The notes under the pieces were generated by a model. It saw only the letters and a program-made list of their open reading frames with translations, had not been told where the DNA came from and ran no database searches. This document shows, one piece after another, positions 1-10,287 of a stretch of DNA of 64,000 bases. The position numbers were made by a program, and so were the translations under genes. Numbering within the stretch: the first letter of the stretch is position 1; the number at the start of each line of letters is the position of its first letter. Source of the stretch: Burkholderiales bacterium (GTDB lineage: Bacteria > Pseudomonadota > Gammaproteobacteria > Burkholderiales > Burkholderiaceae_C); contig JAPLPQ010000082.1 in NCBI GenBank assembly GCA_026400105.1, positions 1 to 64,000 of the forward strand, given 5' to 3'.

Positions 1-194
1 TTCAGCAGCAGCTCGCGCAGCTTGGCGTAGGGCCAGTGGGTCGGCTGGGTCCTGCGCGCCGGCACATGCGGCGGCAGCACCGCGCGCAGGCTGGGCCAGA
101 GCGGCACCAGGTTGTTGGCGCTCAGCTCGTCGCGGTAGTCCTGCGGCAGGTCTTCCAGACGGCCCAGGGTGTCAAAACGGCCAGTGTCTTGCAT
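1..194 (-). CDS. gentisate 1,2-dioxygenase, N-terminal part (truncated by window edge)
   Basis: Reverse complement from ATG at 194 reads [64 protein letters not shown], typical of gentisate dioxygenase N-termini; lies directly downstream of a 3-hydroxybenzoate 6-hydroxylase. Confidence 0.85.
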   Translation of the reverse strand, partial: MQDTGRFDTLGRLEDLPQDYRDELSANNLVPLWPSLRAVLPPHVPARRTQPTHWPYAKLRELLL

Positions 195-227
195 CTTCTT
201 GTCCTTTTGAGTGACAGGTAACGAGTA

Positions 228-1436
228 TCAGCCCTGCTGCAGGCAGTTGTTGACGTTCCAGCCATACAGCCACTCGATCGCGTCGTAGAAGCGTTCCTGG
301 CTGCGGCCCTTCCACAGGCTGTTGCGGATCAGGCGCTCGACGCCCTTGGCGTGGTAGAGGCGGCCCATTTCGCGGCCCGACAGCACGATGCGGCCGGTGC
401 GGGCGATGCGGTTCTTCTGGTACAGCTCCAGGGCCTTGCTCCAGTCCTTGTTCGTCACGCGCAGCGCCTCGCCCAGGGTCACGGCATCTTCCAGCGCCAT
501 GCAGGCACCTTGCGCCATGTACTGGGTGGTCGGGTGAGCGGCATCGCCCAGGATGGTGACGCGGCCAAAGCTCCATTGCGCAATCGGCTCGCGGTCAGCG
601 GTGGCCCAGCGCTTCCAGGTCTTGGGCAGTTCGATCAGCTGGCGCGCCTTCGGGCAGATGCCCTGGAAATAGCTCTCGACCTCTTCCTTCGAGCCGTCGG
701 TCACGCCCCACTGCTCCTGCTGGCGGCTGTGGAAGGTCACGACCACGTTGTACTGCTCGCCGCCGCGCAGCGGGTAATGCACCAGATGGCAGTTCGGGCC
801 GGCCCACAGGCTGGCGGCGTTCCACTTCAGGTCATCCGGGAAGTCTTCCTTCTCGACCACGGCACGGTAGACCACATGGCCGGTCACGCGCGGCGGGTCG
901 TTGACATACTGGGTACGCACGACCGACTTGCCGCCGTCGGCGCCGATCAGGGCCTGACCGGTCCAGCGCTTGCCGTTCTGGTCGATCGCGGTGACGCTGC
1001 CGGCGGCCTCGTCCTGCTCGATCTTCTCGATGCGGGTATTGGTGAAGAATTCCACCTGACCGGTTTCCACAGCGCCTTCGAGCAGCGAACCGTGGATATC
1101 GACACGGTGGATCACGGCGTAGGGGTTGCCGAAGCGCTGGCGGAAGGCCTCGCCGGTCTCGATCTTGCCGACCAGGGTTTCATCGAGCGCATCGTGCATG
1201 ACCATGCAGTCGGTGTAGACCGCGCGAGCGCGGGCCTTGTCGCCGACGCCCAGCGCATCGAAGGCGTGGAAAGCGTTGGGCCCAAGCTGGATGCCGGCGC
1301 CGATTTCACCGATCTCGGGTGCCTGCTCGAACACCTGGACATGGAAGCCTTGACGTACCAGCGCCAGCGCTGCAGCCAGGCCGCCAATGCCACCGCCGGA
1401 CACCAGGACGGGCAACTCCGATTTGATTTCGCTCAT
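228..1436 (-). CDS. 3-hydroxybenzoate 6-monooxygenase (FAD-dependent)
   Basis: GGGIGGLAAALALVRQG FAD motif, GDAAHPTTQYMAQGACMALEDA motif; start taken as MSEIKSELPV; next to gentisate dioxygenase. Confidence 0.88.
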   Translation of the reverse strand: MSEIKSELPVLVSGGGIGGLAAALALVRQGFHVQVFEQAPEIGEIGAGIQLGPNAFHAFDALGVGDKARARAVYTDCMVMHDALDETLVGKIETGEAFRQRFGNPYAVIHRVDIHGSLLEGAVETGQVEFFTNTRIEKIEQDEAAGSVTAIDQNGKRWTGQALIGADGGKSVVRTQYVNDPPRVTGHVVYRAVVEKEDFPDDLKWNAASLWAGPNCHLVHYPLRGGEQYNVVVTFHSRQQEQWGVTDGSKEEVESYFQGICPKARQLIELPKTWKRWATADREPIAQWSFGRVTILGDAAHPTTQYMAQGACMALEDAVTLGEALRVTNKDWSKALELYQKNRIARTGRIVLSGREMGRLYHAKGVERLIRNSLWKGRSQERFYDAIEWLYGWNVNNCLQQG

Positions 1437-1492
1437 ATCTACGCTCCAGGAAAAAACAGGGTTTTGGCCGGCCGGCTGCTGCCGCTCCGGAT

Positions 1493-1524
1493 TAATCAGT
1501 ACACAGACGATTAGTATAGATACA
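1493..1524. promoter_or_regulatory. candidate operator region between MarR gene and 3HB 6-hydroxylase
   Basis: Inverted repeats TAATC-N11-GATTA and GTAT-AG-ATAC in the divergent intergenic region. Confidence 0.35.
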
Positions 1525-1581
1525 AATTGATGGAGCGCAAGCGGGTTTTCCCTAAGTTGTCTTGCGCTAGACTGCCGACGC

Positions 1582-2058
1582 ATGGAGTCCACACGACCAC
1601 ACCGCGTACAGCTAGATGCCCAACCCGGCCATGCGATACGTCGCCTGCACCAGATCTCGCTCGGCATCTTTCACCAGGAAACCGAAGATCTCAACATCAC
1701 TCCGGTGCAATACGCCATCCTGCAGACGGTGCGCGACCTGCCCGGCTGCGACCAACGCACGCTGGCCGGACGGATCGCGCTCGACACCTCGACCACCGCC
1801 GGCGTGGTCGACCGGCTCGAGGCGCGCGGCCTGCTGCTGCGCCGCATCTCGCCGACTGACCGACGCGTGCGCCTGCTCGCGCTGACGCCGGCCGGCGAGC
1901 TGCTGCTGGCCCAGACCCTGCCCGGCATGGAGCGCACCCAGGAGCGGATACTGGAGCCACTGAGCCCCGAGCAGCGCCGCCAGTTCATGGAGCTGCTGCA
2001 GCAGCTGGTGACAGAAAACAACGATCTGTCGCGCGCGCCGAGCGAACGCCCGCGCTGA
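1582..2058 (+). CDS. MarR family transcriptional regulator
   Basis: wHTH with [47 protein letters not shown]. Confidence 0.92.
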   Translation: MESTRPHRVQLDAQPGHAIRRLHQISLGIFHQETEDLNITPVQYAILQTVRDLPGCDQRTLAGRIALDTSTTAGVVDRLEARGLLLRRISPTDRRVRLLALTPAGELLLAQTLPGMERTQERILEPLSPEQRRQFMELLQQLVTENNDLSRAPSERPR

Positions 2059-2120
2059 AAGCCGGCCCGGTTCGCCCGCGTCTGGCGCAGATAAGCGCGC
2101 GCGGTGCGAAAATCCCCGGC

Positions 2121-3401
2121 ATGAACGCCGAAACCACCGCCGAACTGATGAACCGCCTGGGCCAGCAGGCCAAGGCCGCCTCCGCCCTGATGGCGCGCGC
2201 CAGCAGCGCGCGCAAGGTCGCCGCGCTGCGCGCGCTGGCCGCGCTGCTGCGCGCCAACATCGAGCCGCTGCAGCTCGACAACGCGCGCGACCTGCAGCGC
2301 GCCCGCGCCGCCGGCCTGAGCGAGCCGATGGTCGACCGCCTCAAGCTCAGCCCGCAGGTGATCGAGACCTGCGCCGAAGGCTGCGAACAGCTGGCCGCGA
2401 TGCCCGACATCATCGGCGAGATCCTCGGCATGAAGCAGCAGCCCAGCGGCATCCGCGTCGGCCAGATGCGGGTACCGATCGGCGTCTTCGGCATGATCTT
2501 CGAGAGCCGGCCCAATGTCACGATCGAGGCCGCCAGCCTGTCGATCAAGAGCGGCAATGCCTGCATCCTGCGCGGCGGCTCGGAGGCGATCGAATCGAAC
2601 AAGGCGCTGGCCCAGCTGGTGCAGCAGGCGCTCGAGCAGGCCGGACTGCCGGCCGAGGCGGTACAGCTGGTGCCGACCACCGACCGCGAGGCCGTCGGCC
2701 AGCTGATCACGATGCCGCAATATGTCGACGTCATCATCCCGCGCGGCGGCAAGGGCCTGATCGAGCGCATCAGCCGCGACGCCAAGGTGCCGGTCATCAA
2801 GCACCTGGACGGCAACTGCCACACCTATGTCGACGATCCCTGCGATATCGCGATGGCGGTCAAGGTGGCCGACAACGCCAAGACGCAGAAGTACAGCCCC
2901 TGCAACGCGACCGAGAGCCTGCTGGTCGCGCGCGGCGTCGCTGCCGTCTTCCTGCCCAAGATCGGTGCCGTTTACGCGCAAAAAGGCGTCGAAATGCGCT
3001 GTTGCCCGCAATCGAAGGCGATCCTGAGCCAGGTGCCGGGCGCGCAGCTGAAAGACGCGACCGAGCAGGACTGGTCCGAGGAATACCTGGCCGCCATCAT
3101 CAGCATCAAGGTCGTGGCCGGCGTCGACGAGGCGATCGCTCACATCAACCGCTACTCGAGCGGCCACACCGAGGCGATCCTGACCACCGACCACCGGCAT
3201 GCGCAGCAATTCCTGCGCGAGGTCGATTCGAGCAGCGTGATGGTCAACGCCAGCACCCGCTTCGCCGACGGCTTCGAATACGGCCTGGGTGCCGAGATCG
3301 GCATCAGCACCGACAAGTTCCATGCCCGTGGACCGGTCGGCGTCGAAGGCCTGACTTCGCTCAAGTATGTCGTGCTGGGCGAAGGCGAAGTGCGTGGCTG
3401 A
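2121..3401 (+). CDS. proA: glutamate-5-semialdehyde dehydrogenase
   Basis: Full-length gamma-glutamyl phosphate reductase: [54 protein letters not shown]. Confidence 0.97.
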   Translation: MNAETTAELMNRLGQQAKAASALMARASSARKVAALRALAALLRANIEPLQLDNARDLQRARAAGLSEPMVDRLKLSPQVIETCAEGCEQLAAMPDIIGEILGMKQQPSGIRVGQMRVPIGVFGMIFESRPNVTIEAASLSIKSGNACILRGGSEAIESNKALAQLVQQALEQAGLPAEAVQLVPTTDREAVGQLITMPQYVDVIIPRGGKGLIERISRDAKVPVIKHLDGNCHTYVDDPCDIAMAVKVADNAKTQKYSPCNATESLLVARGVAAVFLPKIGAVYAQKGVEMRCCPQSKAILSQVPGAQLKDATEQDWSEEYLAAIISIKVVAGVDEAIAHINRYSSGHTEAILTTDHRHAQQFLREVDSSSVMVNASTRFADGFEYGLGAEIGISTDKFHARGPVGVEGLTSLKYVVLGEGEVRG

Positions 3402-4665
3402 GCGACGCCAGCCCGCCAAGCCCTATCGCAAACCCAGCCCGGCAGCACCCGACCCGCGCTTTGCCGCCGGCCCAGCCGATGCCGATGCCGATGCCGAACA
3501 GGCGGATGCAACGGAACAGACGGAGGCGGTGCCCGAGCGCCGGTCGACCCGCCAGGCCGCCGGTACCAGGTCACTGCAAGCGCAGGAAGGCGCTGACGCG
3601 CCGCTGTCGCCAGCCGCGCAGCAGCTGCAGCGCGAACTGGCCCGGGTCGAGCGACTCAAGGCCCAGCTGGCCCAGATGGAGTCGATCTGCCAGGGCTACC
3701 TGAACGGCAGCGCGCAACGCCTGCAGCCGCTGCGCGAACGGCTGCGCCAGGCACAGCGCGGCTTGGCGCTGGCACTGGCGCCCTGGCTCGAAGCCGACGC
3801 GCGCGGCCTGTCGCGCGCCCAGCAGGCCACGGCGCGCCACCTGCTGTGCCAGCTGGCGCGGCAACTGGCCGCGGGTGGCGATGCCGACATGGTCGAGCTG
3901 CATGACCGCTACAGCCCGCAAAGCCTGTCAGACCAGCGCCGCGCCGCCGCCGATGCGCTGCGCGAGCGCCTATCCGACTGGCTGGCGCCCGACGACGAGG
4001 CGGCGCAAGCCGCAGCGAGTCCGGACGAGCTGCTGGGCGCCGCCAGACGCCAGTGGCAGGCGCAAACCGAGGCACAGCGCGCCCAACGCGAAGCCCGCCA
4101 GGCCAAGCGCGAGGCGCGCAAGGCGCAGCGCGAACCGGCACCCGCTGCACTGCTCGAGCAGCAGGCGCAACAGGATGCCGGCGCCACGCTGCGCCAGCTC
4201 TACCGCCAGCTCGCCAGCGCGCTGCACCCCGACCGCGCAGGCGACGAGGCCGAGCGCCAGCGCATGACCGAGCTGATGAGCGCGGCCAACGCCGCCTACG
4301 GCCGGCGCGACCTGCTGGCGCTGCTCGACCTGCAACTGCAGGCCGAGCTGGCCGACCCCGACCACCTCGAACGCCTGTCCGCGCAGCGCCTGCAGGCGGT
4401 CAGCCGGCTGCTGAAGGAACAGGCCGCGAGCCTGGAACGCGAACGCCAGGGCGAGCAACAGCGCTGGCTGCATGCCCTGGAGCTGCCGGCCGGCAGCCGG
4501 ATCGACGCGGCGATGCTGCAGCGACGGCTCGAAGAGCAGGAACTGGAGCTGCTGCGCGAACTGCGCGTGATCGAAGCCGGGCTGGAACAGACCAGCGAGC
4601 CAGCCGGGCTCAAGGCCTGGCTGAATCGCAACGCCAGTTCACGCGAAAAGCCGAGCGACAGATGA
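3394..4665 (+). CDS. J-domain-containing protein
   Basis: HPD-containing segment [46 protein letters not shown] start overlaps the proA stop. Confidence 0.72.
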   Translation: MAERRQPAKPYRKPSPAAPDPRFAAGPADADADAEQADATEQTEAVPERRSTRQAAGTRSLQAQEGADAPLSPAAQQLQRELARVERLKAQLAQMESICQGYLNGSAQRLQPLRERLRQAQRGLALALAPWLEADARGLSRAQQATARHLLCQLARQLAAGGDADMVELHDRYSPQSLSDQRRAAADALRERLSDWLAPDDEAAQAAASPDELLGAARRQWQAQTEAQRAQREARQAKREARKAQREPAPAALLEQQAQQDAGATLRQLYRQLASALHPDRAGDEAERQRMTELMSAANAAYGRRDLLALLDLQLQAELADPDHLERLSAQRLQAVSRLLKEQAASLERERQGEQQRWLHALELPAGSRIDAAMLQRRLEEQELELLRELRVIEAGLEQTSEPAGLKAWLNRNASSREKPSDR

Positions 4666-4732
4666 GGGATGCGCTGCCGCCCTGAATGTCGCAAAAGTTT
4701 GCGCAAAATTCGAACTTCTTCATAGCGCAAAC

Positions 4733-6058
4733 ATGGTGCGTAGAATGTCGCAGATGAAGAGGAAAGTGATCACGCACTACGACTCGCCGCACCAGTTCGA
4801 GCCGCTGCTGCCCGCCGAGGCAGTCGTGGCGCCATTGCTGGAGCTGGCGAGCGATCTGACGCGCAAGGCCACGGCATTGGGAACCACTTCGGGCAGAGCT
4901 GCCCAGTTCGAGCTACGCAAGCTGCTGCGCAGCATGAACTCGTATTACACCAACCGCATCGAAGGCGAGCACACCCGCCCCAGCGACATCGAGCGCGCAT
5001 TGCAGCAGGACTTTTCAGCCAATGCCGACCTGGCACGCAAGCAGCGACTCGCAGTGGCGCATATCCGGACCGAGGAATACTGCGAGTCTGAGTTAGACCG
5101 CAAACTGGCGATCATGGGCGATGAGGCAGCACGGTGGCTGTACTCGCCGGACGCACTGTCCTGGCTGCACCGGGAACTGTTCAGCGGCCTGCCTGCCGAT
5201 GATCTCCAACTCTCCGACGGTAGCGCCATGGTGCCAGGTGAGGTCCGCCAGCGCGGCGTGGCCGTCGGAAGACATGAAGTACCCGCCTGGGAGTCGCTGC
5301 CGGGCTTTCTGAAGCGCTGGCAGGAGGTCTATTCCGGCACCCGGCGTGGCGAAGCCTCCATCGTGGCGCTGGCAGCCGCGCACCACCGCCTGGCCTGGAT
5401 GCACCCGCTCCTCGATGGCAATGGGCGTGTCACCCGACTGCATACCCACCTGCTCTTGCACAGCTGGGGACTGACCAACGGCTTGTGGTCGCCCTTGCGC
5501 GGTTTCGCCAGAACGGAGACGAAGTACAAAACCCTGCTGCAGGCAGCTGATGAACACCGCCGCGGTGACCTGGATGGTCGGGGCAATCTGACTCAATCCG
5601 GCCTGATCGATTGGATTCGGTACACCTTGGAGGTCTGCATGGATCAGGTCGATTTCATGCAGCAGCAGCTCAATGTGCAGGGCATGCGAAACCGCATCCA
5701 GGCCGCATTGGCTTACGAAACCACAGTGGTCAAGTCGGGCGTTCGCGCCGAGGCGCTGATGCCGTTGCATTACCTTTTTGCCACCCAGGCTGAACTGGGG
5801 CGTGCCGATTTCAAGGCAATGACCGGCCTGAGCGATCGGCTGGCCACGTCCACTGTTTCGGCCCTGCTGCAGCGTGGGTTCCTGGCGACTGATTCGCCTT
5901 ATGGCAACTTGAGGTTCGCCATCCCGCGCCATGCGCTGCGGTTTTACTTTCCGGCCTTGTGGCCAGAAGCCGAGCAGGACCAGGCACTACTGGACGGTGC
6001 TGCTGGCCTTGTGTCCATGCCGCGGCGCAAACGGCCGGCTGGAACAGCACCAGGTTAG
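4733..6058 (+). CDS. Fic family protein (Fic domain plus C-terminal winged-helix-like region)
   Basis: Fic motif HPLLDGNGRVTR; N-terminal TNRIEG matches the (S/T)xxxE(G/N) inhibitory motif; C-terminal MTGLSDRLATSTVSALLQRGFL HTH-like. Confidence 0.93.
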   Translation: MVRRMSQMKRKVITHYDSPHQFEPLLPAEAVVAPLLELASDLTRKATALGTTSGRAAQFELRKLLRSMNSYYTNRIEGEHTRPSDIERALQQDFSANADLARKQRLAVAHIRTEEYCESELDRKLAIMGDEAARWLYSPDALSWLHRELFSGLPADDLQLSDGSAMVPGEVRQRGVAVGRHEVPAWESLPGFLKRWQEVYSGTRRGEASIVALAAAHHRLAWMHPLLDGNGRVTRLHTHLLLHSWGLTNGLWSPLRGFARTETKYKTLLQAADEHRRGDLDGRGNLTQSGLIDWIRYTLEVCMDQVDFMQQQLNVQGMRNRIQAALAYETTVVKSGVRAEALMPLHYLFATQAELGRADFKAMTGLSDRLATSTVSALLQRGFLATDSPYGNLRFAIPRHALRFYFPALWPEAEQDQALLDGAAGLVSMPRRKRPAGTAPG

Positions 6059-6206
6059 AGCAGGCTCTGCTGCAGCGAAGCCTGAGCCAGGGGCCGCCAA
6101 GCGCGCGTCATCCAGCAACTCGGCCAGGTGGGCGCCTTTGGCCTGCCATGCAGGAGTCCAATCACAAAGCCTCAAGACAGACAACAAGTTCCCGCTGATG
6201 GGCTGA

Positions 6207-7559
6207 TCAATCAACCTGCCCCAGGGCCTCGCCGAGCGCATTGACCAGGCTGTCGATCTGCGCCGGCGTGCTGATGAAGGGCGGCGCCAGCTGGATCGTG
6301 TCGGCGCCATAGCGCACGTAGAAGCCCTTTTCCAGCATCGCCATGGCGACCTGGTACGGGCGCCTGGCGGGTTCACCCGGCGCGGCGGCAATCGTCAGTC
6401 CGGCGGCCAGGCCGAAGTTGCGGATGTCGGCCACGTGCCGCGCGCCGCGCAGGCTGTGCACGGCGTTCTCGAACCGCGGCGCCAGCTCGGCCACCCGCTC
6501 GATCGACTGCTCGCGCTCGAGCAGGTCCAGGGTCGCGAGGCCGGCCGCGCAGGCCACCGGATGCGCCGAGTAGGTGTAGCCATGCGGAAACTCGAGCATG
6601 TAGTCGGGCCCGCCCGCGGCCATGAAGGTGTCGTAGATCTCCCGGCCCACCACCACGCCGCCCAGCGGCTGCACGCCGTTGGTGATCTGCTTGGCGAAGT
6701 TCAGGATGTCGGGCTTGACGCCGAAGGCTTCCGAGCCGGTCCAGGCGCCGCAGCGGCCGAAACCCGTGATCACCTCGTCGAAGATCAGCAGGATGTTGTT
6801 GGCGGTGCAGATCTCGCGCAGCCGCTGCAGATAGCCCTTGGGCGGCACCACCACGCCGGCGGAACCCGAGAACGGCTCGACGATCACGGCCGCGATGTTG
6901 GAGGCGTCGTGCAGGCTGATCAGGCTGAGCAGCTCGTCGGCCAGCTCGGCGCCCTGCTCCGGCATGCCGCGGCAGAACGAGCCCGTCGGCGGCTGAGTGT
7001 GCGGCAGATGGTCGGCCTCCAGGCCCTGGCCGTAGAGCTTGCGGTTGCCGACGATGCCGCCGACCGAGATGCCGCCGAAGTTGACGCCGTGATAGCCCTT
7101 GAGGCGGCCGATCAGGCGCGTCTTGCTGCCCTGGCCCTTGGTGCGCCAGTAGGCGCGCGCGATCTTGAGCGAGGTGTCGGCCGACTCCGAGCCCGATCCG
7201 GTGAAGAACACATGGTCCAGCCCGGCCGGCATGCGCTCGACGATCCGGTTCGCGAGCTCGAACGACAGCGGATGGCCGAACTGGAAGGCCGGCGAATAGT
7301 CCAGCGTAGCCGCCTGACGGGCGATGGCTTCGACGATTTCGGTCCGAGCATGGCCCAGGCCGCTGCACCATAGGCCGGACAGGCCGTCGAACAGCTGGCG
7401 ACCGTCAGCGTCGGTGTAATAGGCGCCCTGGGCGGCGGTGATCAGGCGCGGATGGGCCTTGAAGTCGCGGTTGCCGGTAAAGGGCATCCAGTGCGCCTCG
7501 AGCCAGGCCGGATCGGTACGGGGGGCAGCGCTGGCCTGCTGGGCGTCGGACATGTTCAT
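6207..7559 (-). CDS. class III PLP aminotransferase (omega-amino acid:pyruvate aminotransferase type)
   Basis: LIFDEVITGFGRCGAWTGSEAFGVKPDILNFAKQITNGVQPLGGVVV; start at MNMSDAQQ. Confidence 0.92.
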   Translation of the reverse strand: MNMSDAQQASAAPRTDPAWLEAHWMPFTGNRDFKAHPRLITAAQGAYYTDADGRQLFDGLSGLWCSGLGHARTEIVEAIARQAATLDYSPAFQFGHPLSFELANRIVERMPAGLDHVFFTGSGSESADTSLKIARAYWRTKGQGSKTRLIGRLKGYHGVNFGGISVGGIVGNRKLYGQGLEADHLPHTQPPTGSFCRGMPEQGAELADELLSLISLHDASNIAAVIVEPFSGSAGVVVPPKGYLQRLREICTANNILLIFDEVITGFGRCGAWTGSEAFGVKPDILNFAKQITNGVQPLGGVVVGREIYDTFMAAGGPDYMLEFPHGYTYSAHPVACAAGLATLDLLEREQSIERVAELAPRFENAVHSLRGARHVADIRNFGLAAGLTIAAAPGEPARRPYQVAMAMLEKGFYVRYGADTIQLAPPFISTPAQIDSLVNALGEALGQVD

Positions 7560-7652
7560 CGGGCAGTTCCAGTAATGGGGAATGATGGGCCGATTCTGGG
7601 CACTGGCTAAACTCTCATGAAGCACCCTATGTCTCATTACGGTTGACGTTTC

Positions 7653-8630
7653 ATGCAAGTAAGGAATGTGGCCCTGCTGGGCCAGCTGGGCGATGTCGAT
7701 CTGCGGCTGCTGCGGGTCTTCAAGAGCGTGGTGGAATGCGGCGGCATGGCGGCGGCCGAGCTCGAGCTCAACATCGCGCTGTCGACCATCAGCCGGCACA
7801 TCAAGGATCTGGAGACCCGGCTCGGGCTGGTGCTGTGCCGGCGCGGGCGCGGCGGTTTCGGCCTCACCGCCGAGGGCCAGCAGGTCTACGAGGCCGCGCT
7901 GAGCCTGCTGTCCGCGACGCAGACGTTCCGGACCCGGCTGCATGACATCCACCGCCGGCTGGGCGGCGACCTGCATGTCGCGCTGTTCGAGAAGACCATC
8001 TCCAACCCGCAAGCCCGGATCGCCAGCGCCATCGCCAGCTTTCACCGGCAGGTGCCCAGCGCCAGGCTGCACCTGCATGTCGGCAGCATCGGCACGATCG
8101 AGCGCGGCGTGATCGACGGCCAGTTCCAGCTCGGCATCATTCCGCAGCATCGCAGCTCCGAACTGCTGTGCTACCAGGAGCTGTTTGGCGAGACCATGCT
8201 GCTGTATGCGGCACCCGGCCATCCCTGGTTCGAGCAGCCGCAGCCCGGACTGGGCTGGGACGACCTGCGCCAGCAGCAGCTCGCGGCACTGGGCTACCAC
8301 TCGCCGAACATGGAGCTGGCGCATCGGCATCAGCTGGAACGCGCCGCCACCGCCTCGGACCAGGAGGCGGTCGCCACCTTCATCCTGTCCGGCTGCTTCG
8401 TGGGCTTTCTGCCGGACCACTACGCCGCGGCCTTCGTGCAGGCCGGCCGGATGCGCGCGATCGCGCCCGCTGTCCTGCGCTACCACTGCCGCTTCATGGC
8501 GATCAGCCGGCAGTCGCCCAAGAGCTCGCGCCTGACCCAGGCCTTCCAGCAGACGCTCTACGCCAGTCATGCCAGTCATGCCAGCCAGGCCGGGCGCCCG
8601 CCATGCCAAGACCCGCCCGCGCTGGGATAA
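7653..8630 (+). CDS. LysR family transcriptional regulator
   Basis: N-terminal [52 protein letters not shown]; divergent from the aminotransferase. Confidence 0.9.
   Translation: MQVRNVALLGQLGDVDLRLLRVFKSVVECGGMAAAELELNIALSTISRHIKDLETRLGLVLCRRGRGGFGLTAEGQQVYEAALSLLSATQTFRTRLHDIHRRLGGDLHVALFEKTISNPQARIASAIASFHRQVPSARLHLHVGSIGTIERGVIDGQFQLGIIPQHRSSELLCYQELFGETMLLYAAPGHPWFEQPQPGLGWDDLRQQQLAALGYHSPNMELAHRHQLERAATASDQEAVATFILSGCFVGFLPDHYAAAFVQAGRMRAIAPAVLRYHCRFMAISRQSPKSSRLTQAFQQTLYASHASHASQAGRPPCQDPPALG
8562..8588 (+). repeat. 9-bp tandem repeat GCCAGTCAT (2 exact + 1 degenerate copy) in the LysR C-terminus
   Basis: gccagtcat gccagtcat gccagccag. Confidence 0.7.
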
Positions 8631-8638
8631 TCCGGGCC

Positions 8639-9850
8639 ATGGCAAAGAAACAACGCGTGGTGGTGGGCTTGAGCGGCGGCGTCGACTCGGCTGTCAGCGC
8701 CTGGCTGCTCAAGCAGCAGGGCTACGAGGTGATCGGCATCTTCATGAAGAACTGGGAGGATGACGACGACAGCGAATTCTGCTCGTCGCGCCAGGACTTC
8801 CTCGACGCGGCCAGCGTGGCCGACGTGATCGGCATCGACATGGAGCATGTCAACTTCGCGGCTGAATACAAGGACCGCGTGTTCGCCGAGTTCCTGCGCG
8901 AGTACCAGGCCGGCCGCACGCCGAACCCCGACATCCTGTGCAACGCCGAGATCAAGTTCAAGGCCTTCCTCGACCACGCGATGCGCCTGGGCGCCGACAA
9001 GATCGCGACCGGCCATTACTGCCGGGTGCGCTTCGATCAGGCCAGCGGCAGGCACCAGCTGCTCAAGGGCTGCGACCCGCTGAAGGACCAGAGCTATTTC
9101 CTGCACCGGCTGAACCAGGCGCAGCTGTCCAAGGCGATGTTCCCGGTCGGCGAACTGCCCAAGACCGAGGTGCGCCGCATCGCCGACGAAATCGGCCTGC
9201 CGAACGCGAAGAAGAAGGACTCGACCGGCATCTGCTTCATCGGCGAGCGGCCGTTCCGCGACTTCCTGAACCGCTACATCCAGAAGGCGCCCGGCGCGAT
9301 CCGCGACGACCAGGGCCGCGTGATCGGCCAGCATGTAGGCCTGAGCTTCTACACCCTGGGCCAGCGCCAGGGTCTGGGCATAGGCGGGGTCAAGGAACAG
9401 GGCTCGGCCAAAGGCGGCAGCGAGCACCAGCCCTGGTTCGTCGCGCGTAAGGATGTCGCGACCAACACGCTCTGGGTGGTGCAGGGCCATGACCACCCCT
9501 GGCTGCTGTCGCCGCTGCTGCAGGCCGAGGACGCGAGCTGGGTCGCAGGCGAGCCGCCGGCGCCGGGCCAGTACGGCGCCAAGACCCGCTACCGCCAGGC
9601 CGATGCGGCCTGCCTGCTGGCGCCGAACGGCGACGGCGCCTTCGCGCTCGGCTTCGAGCAGGCGCAATGGGCCGTCACGCCGGGCCAGAGCGCGGTGCTG
9701 TACGACGGGGACATCTGCCTGGGCGGCGGCGTGATCCATTCCGCCAGCGCGACCGAGGCGCCGCTGCCCGAGCTGCCGCCCGAGCCGGCCCGGCGCAAGG
9801 CCAAGGCGCGCCGGCCGCAGGGCAAGGCAGCGGCCAAGCCGCAAGCCTGA
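8639..9850 (+). CDS. mnmA: tRNA-specific 2-thiouridylase MnmA
   Basis: [17 protein letters not shown]-loop, [32 protein letters not shown]. Confidence 0.97.
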   Translation: MAKKQRVVVGLSGGVDSAVSAWLLKQQGYEVIGIFMKNWEDDDDSEFCSSRQDFLDAASVADVIGIDMEHVNFAAEYKDRVFAEFLREYQAGRTPNPDILCNAEIKFKAFLDHAMRLGADKIATGHYCRVRFDQASGRHQLLKGCDPLKDQSYFLHRLNQAQLSKAMFPVGELPKTEVRRIADEIGLPNAKKKDSTGICFIGERPFRDFLNRYIQKAPGAIRDDQGRVIGQHVGLSFYTLGQRQGLGIGGVKEQGSAKGGSEHQPWFVARKDVATNTLWVVQGHDHPWLLSPLLQAEDASWVAGEPPAPGQYGAKTRYRQADAACLLAPNGDGAFALGFEQAQWAVTPGQSAVLYDGDICLGGGVIHSASATEAPLPELPPEPARRKAKARRPQGKAAAKPQA

Positions 9851-9994
9851 AACCGGCGGACTCAGTCGGCGCTGCCCGCCAGCGCCGACCTGTTTCAGGC
9901 TGTCTTGTCAGGCAGTCCGAACATGTGCCAGGGATCAGCACAGCCGCGCTGCAGCGACCCCAGCGGTCCCGATCCCGATCCCGAGCCAGAATCT

Positions 9995-10037
9995 AGAAAT
10001 AAAAATCCGTATCAGGCACTGACGGAAATTTATTTCT
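9995..10037. other. AT-rich imperfect hairpin in the mnmA-hyi intergenic region
   Basis: AGAAATAAAAATCCGT / ACGGAAATTTATTTCT, 14 of 16 pairs, 11-nt loop. Confidence 0.6.
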
Positions 10038-10084
10038 AAGGGAAATCCCTGCTGCAGGCTTTTCCGCTGAAGCGTATAAACGCG

Positions 10085-10102
10085 TTTGCACTCGAGTGCA
10101 AA
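10085..10102. promoter_or_regulatory. perfect 18-bp palindrome TTTGCACTCGAGTGCAAA, candidate LacI-family operator 1
   Basis: Perfect dyad with central CG, typical of LacI/GalR-family operators; a LacI gene lies in the same cluster. Confidence 0.75.
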
Positions 10103-10117
10103 TTTTTTCCCCCTGGG

Positions 10118-10133
10118 TTGCACTCGAGTGCAA
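10118..10133. promoter_or_regulatory. perfect 16-bp palindrome TTGCACTCGAGTGCAA, candidate LacI-family operator 2
   Basis: Second exact copy of the same core, centre-to-centre spacing 32 bp. Confidence 0.75.
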
Positions 10134-10287
10134 TAACCGGAAACCTTCGACAGGATCGCGATGAACCAGCTGATCAACAGACGGCAAGACCCGCAGGCTG
10201 GGGGCCAGGCGCTGCAAGCCGTCAGCGTCGAGCTGGGCAAAACGGTCTGAACCCTTTTTTCTTCCATTCACTTCAAGCGTATTCACC

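Noticed and set aside
1671-3419. 582-aa minus-strand ORF opposite marR/proA
   Set aside because: Antisense to well-supported CDSs; long shadow ORFs are expected in high-GC sequence; residue composition is implausible
3477-3501. GATGCC hexanucleotide repeat
   Set aside because: In-frame Asp-Ala codon run in a disordered region; ordinary in high-GC coding DNA
5987-6391. Minus-strand ORF between the Fic gene and the aminotransferase (LCDWTPAWQAKGAHLAELLDDARLAAPG)
   Set aside because: The ~150-bp non-overlapping part could be a gene remnant, but no family is recognised and the rest overlaps real CDSs
8168-8638. N-terminal extension of the mnmA ORF
   Set aside because: Overlaps the LysR gene in another frame; MnmA starts at [17 protein letters not shown]
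7560-8645. N-terminal extension of the 812-aa aminotransferase ORF
   Set aside because: Overlaps the divergent LysR gene; the aminotransferase begins at MNMSDAQQ (7559)
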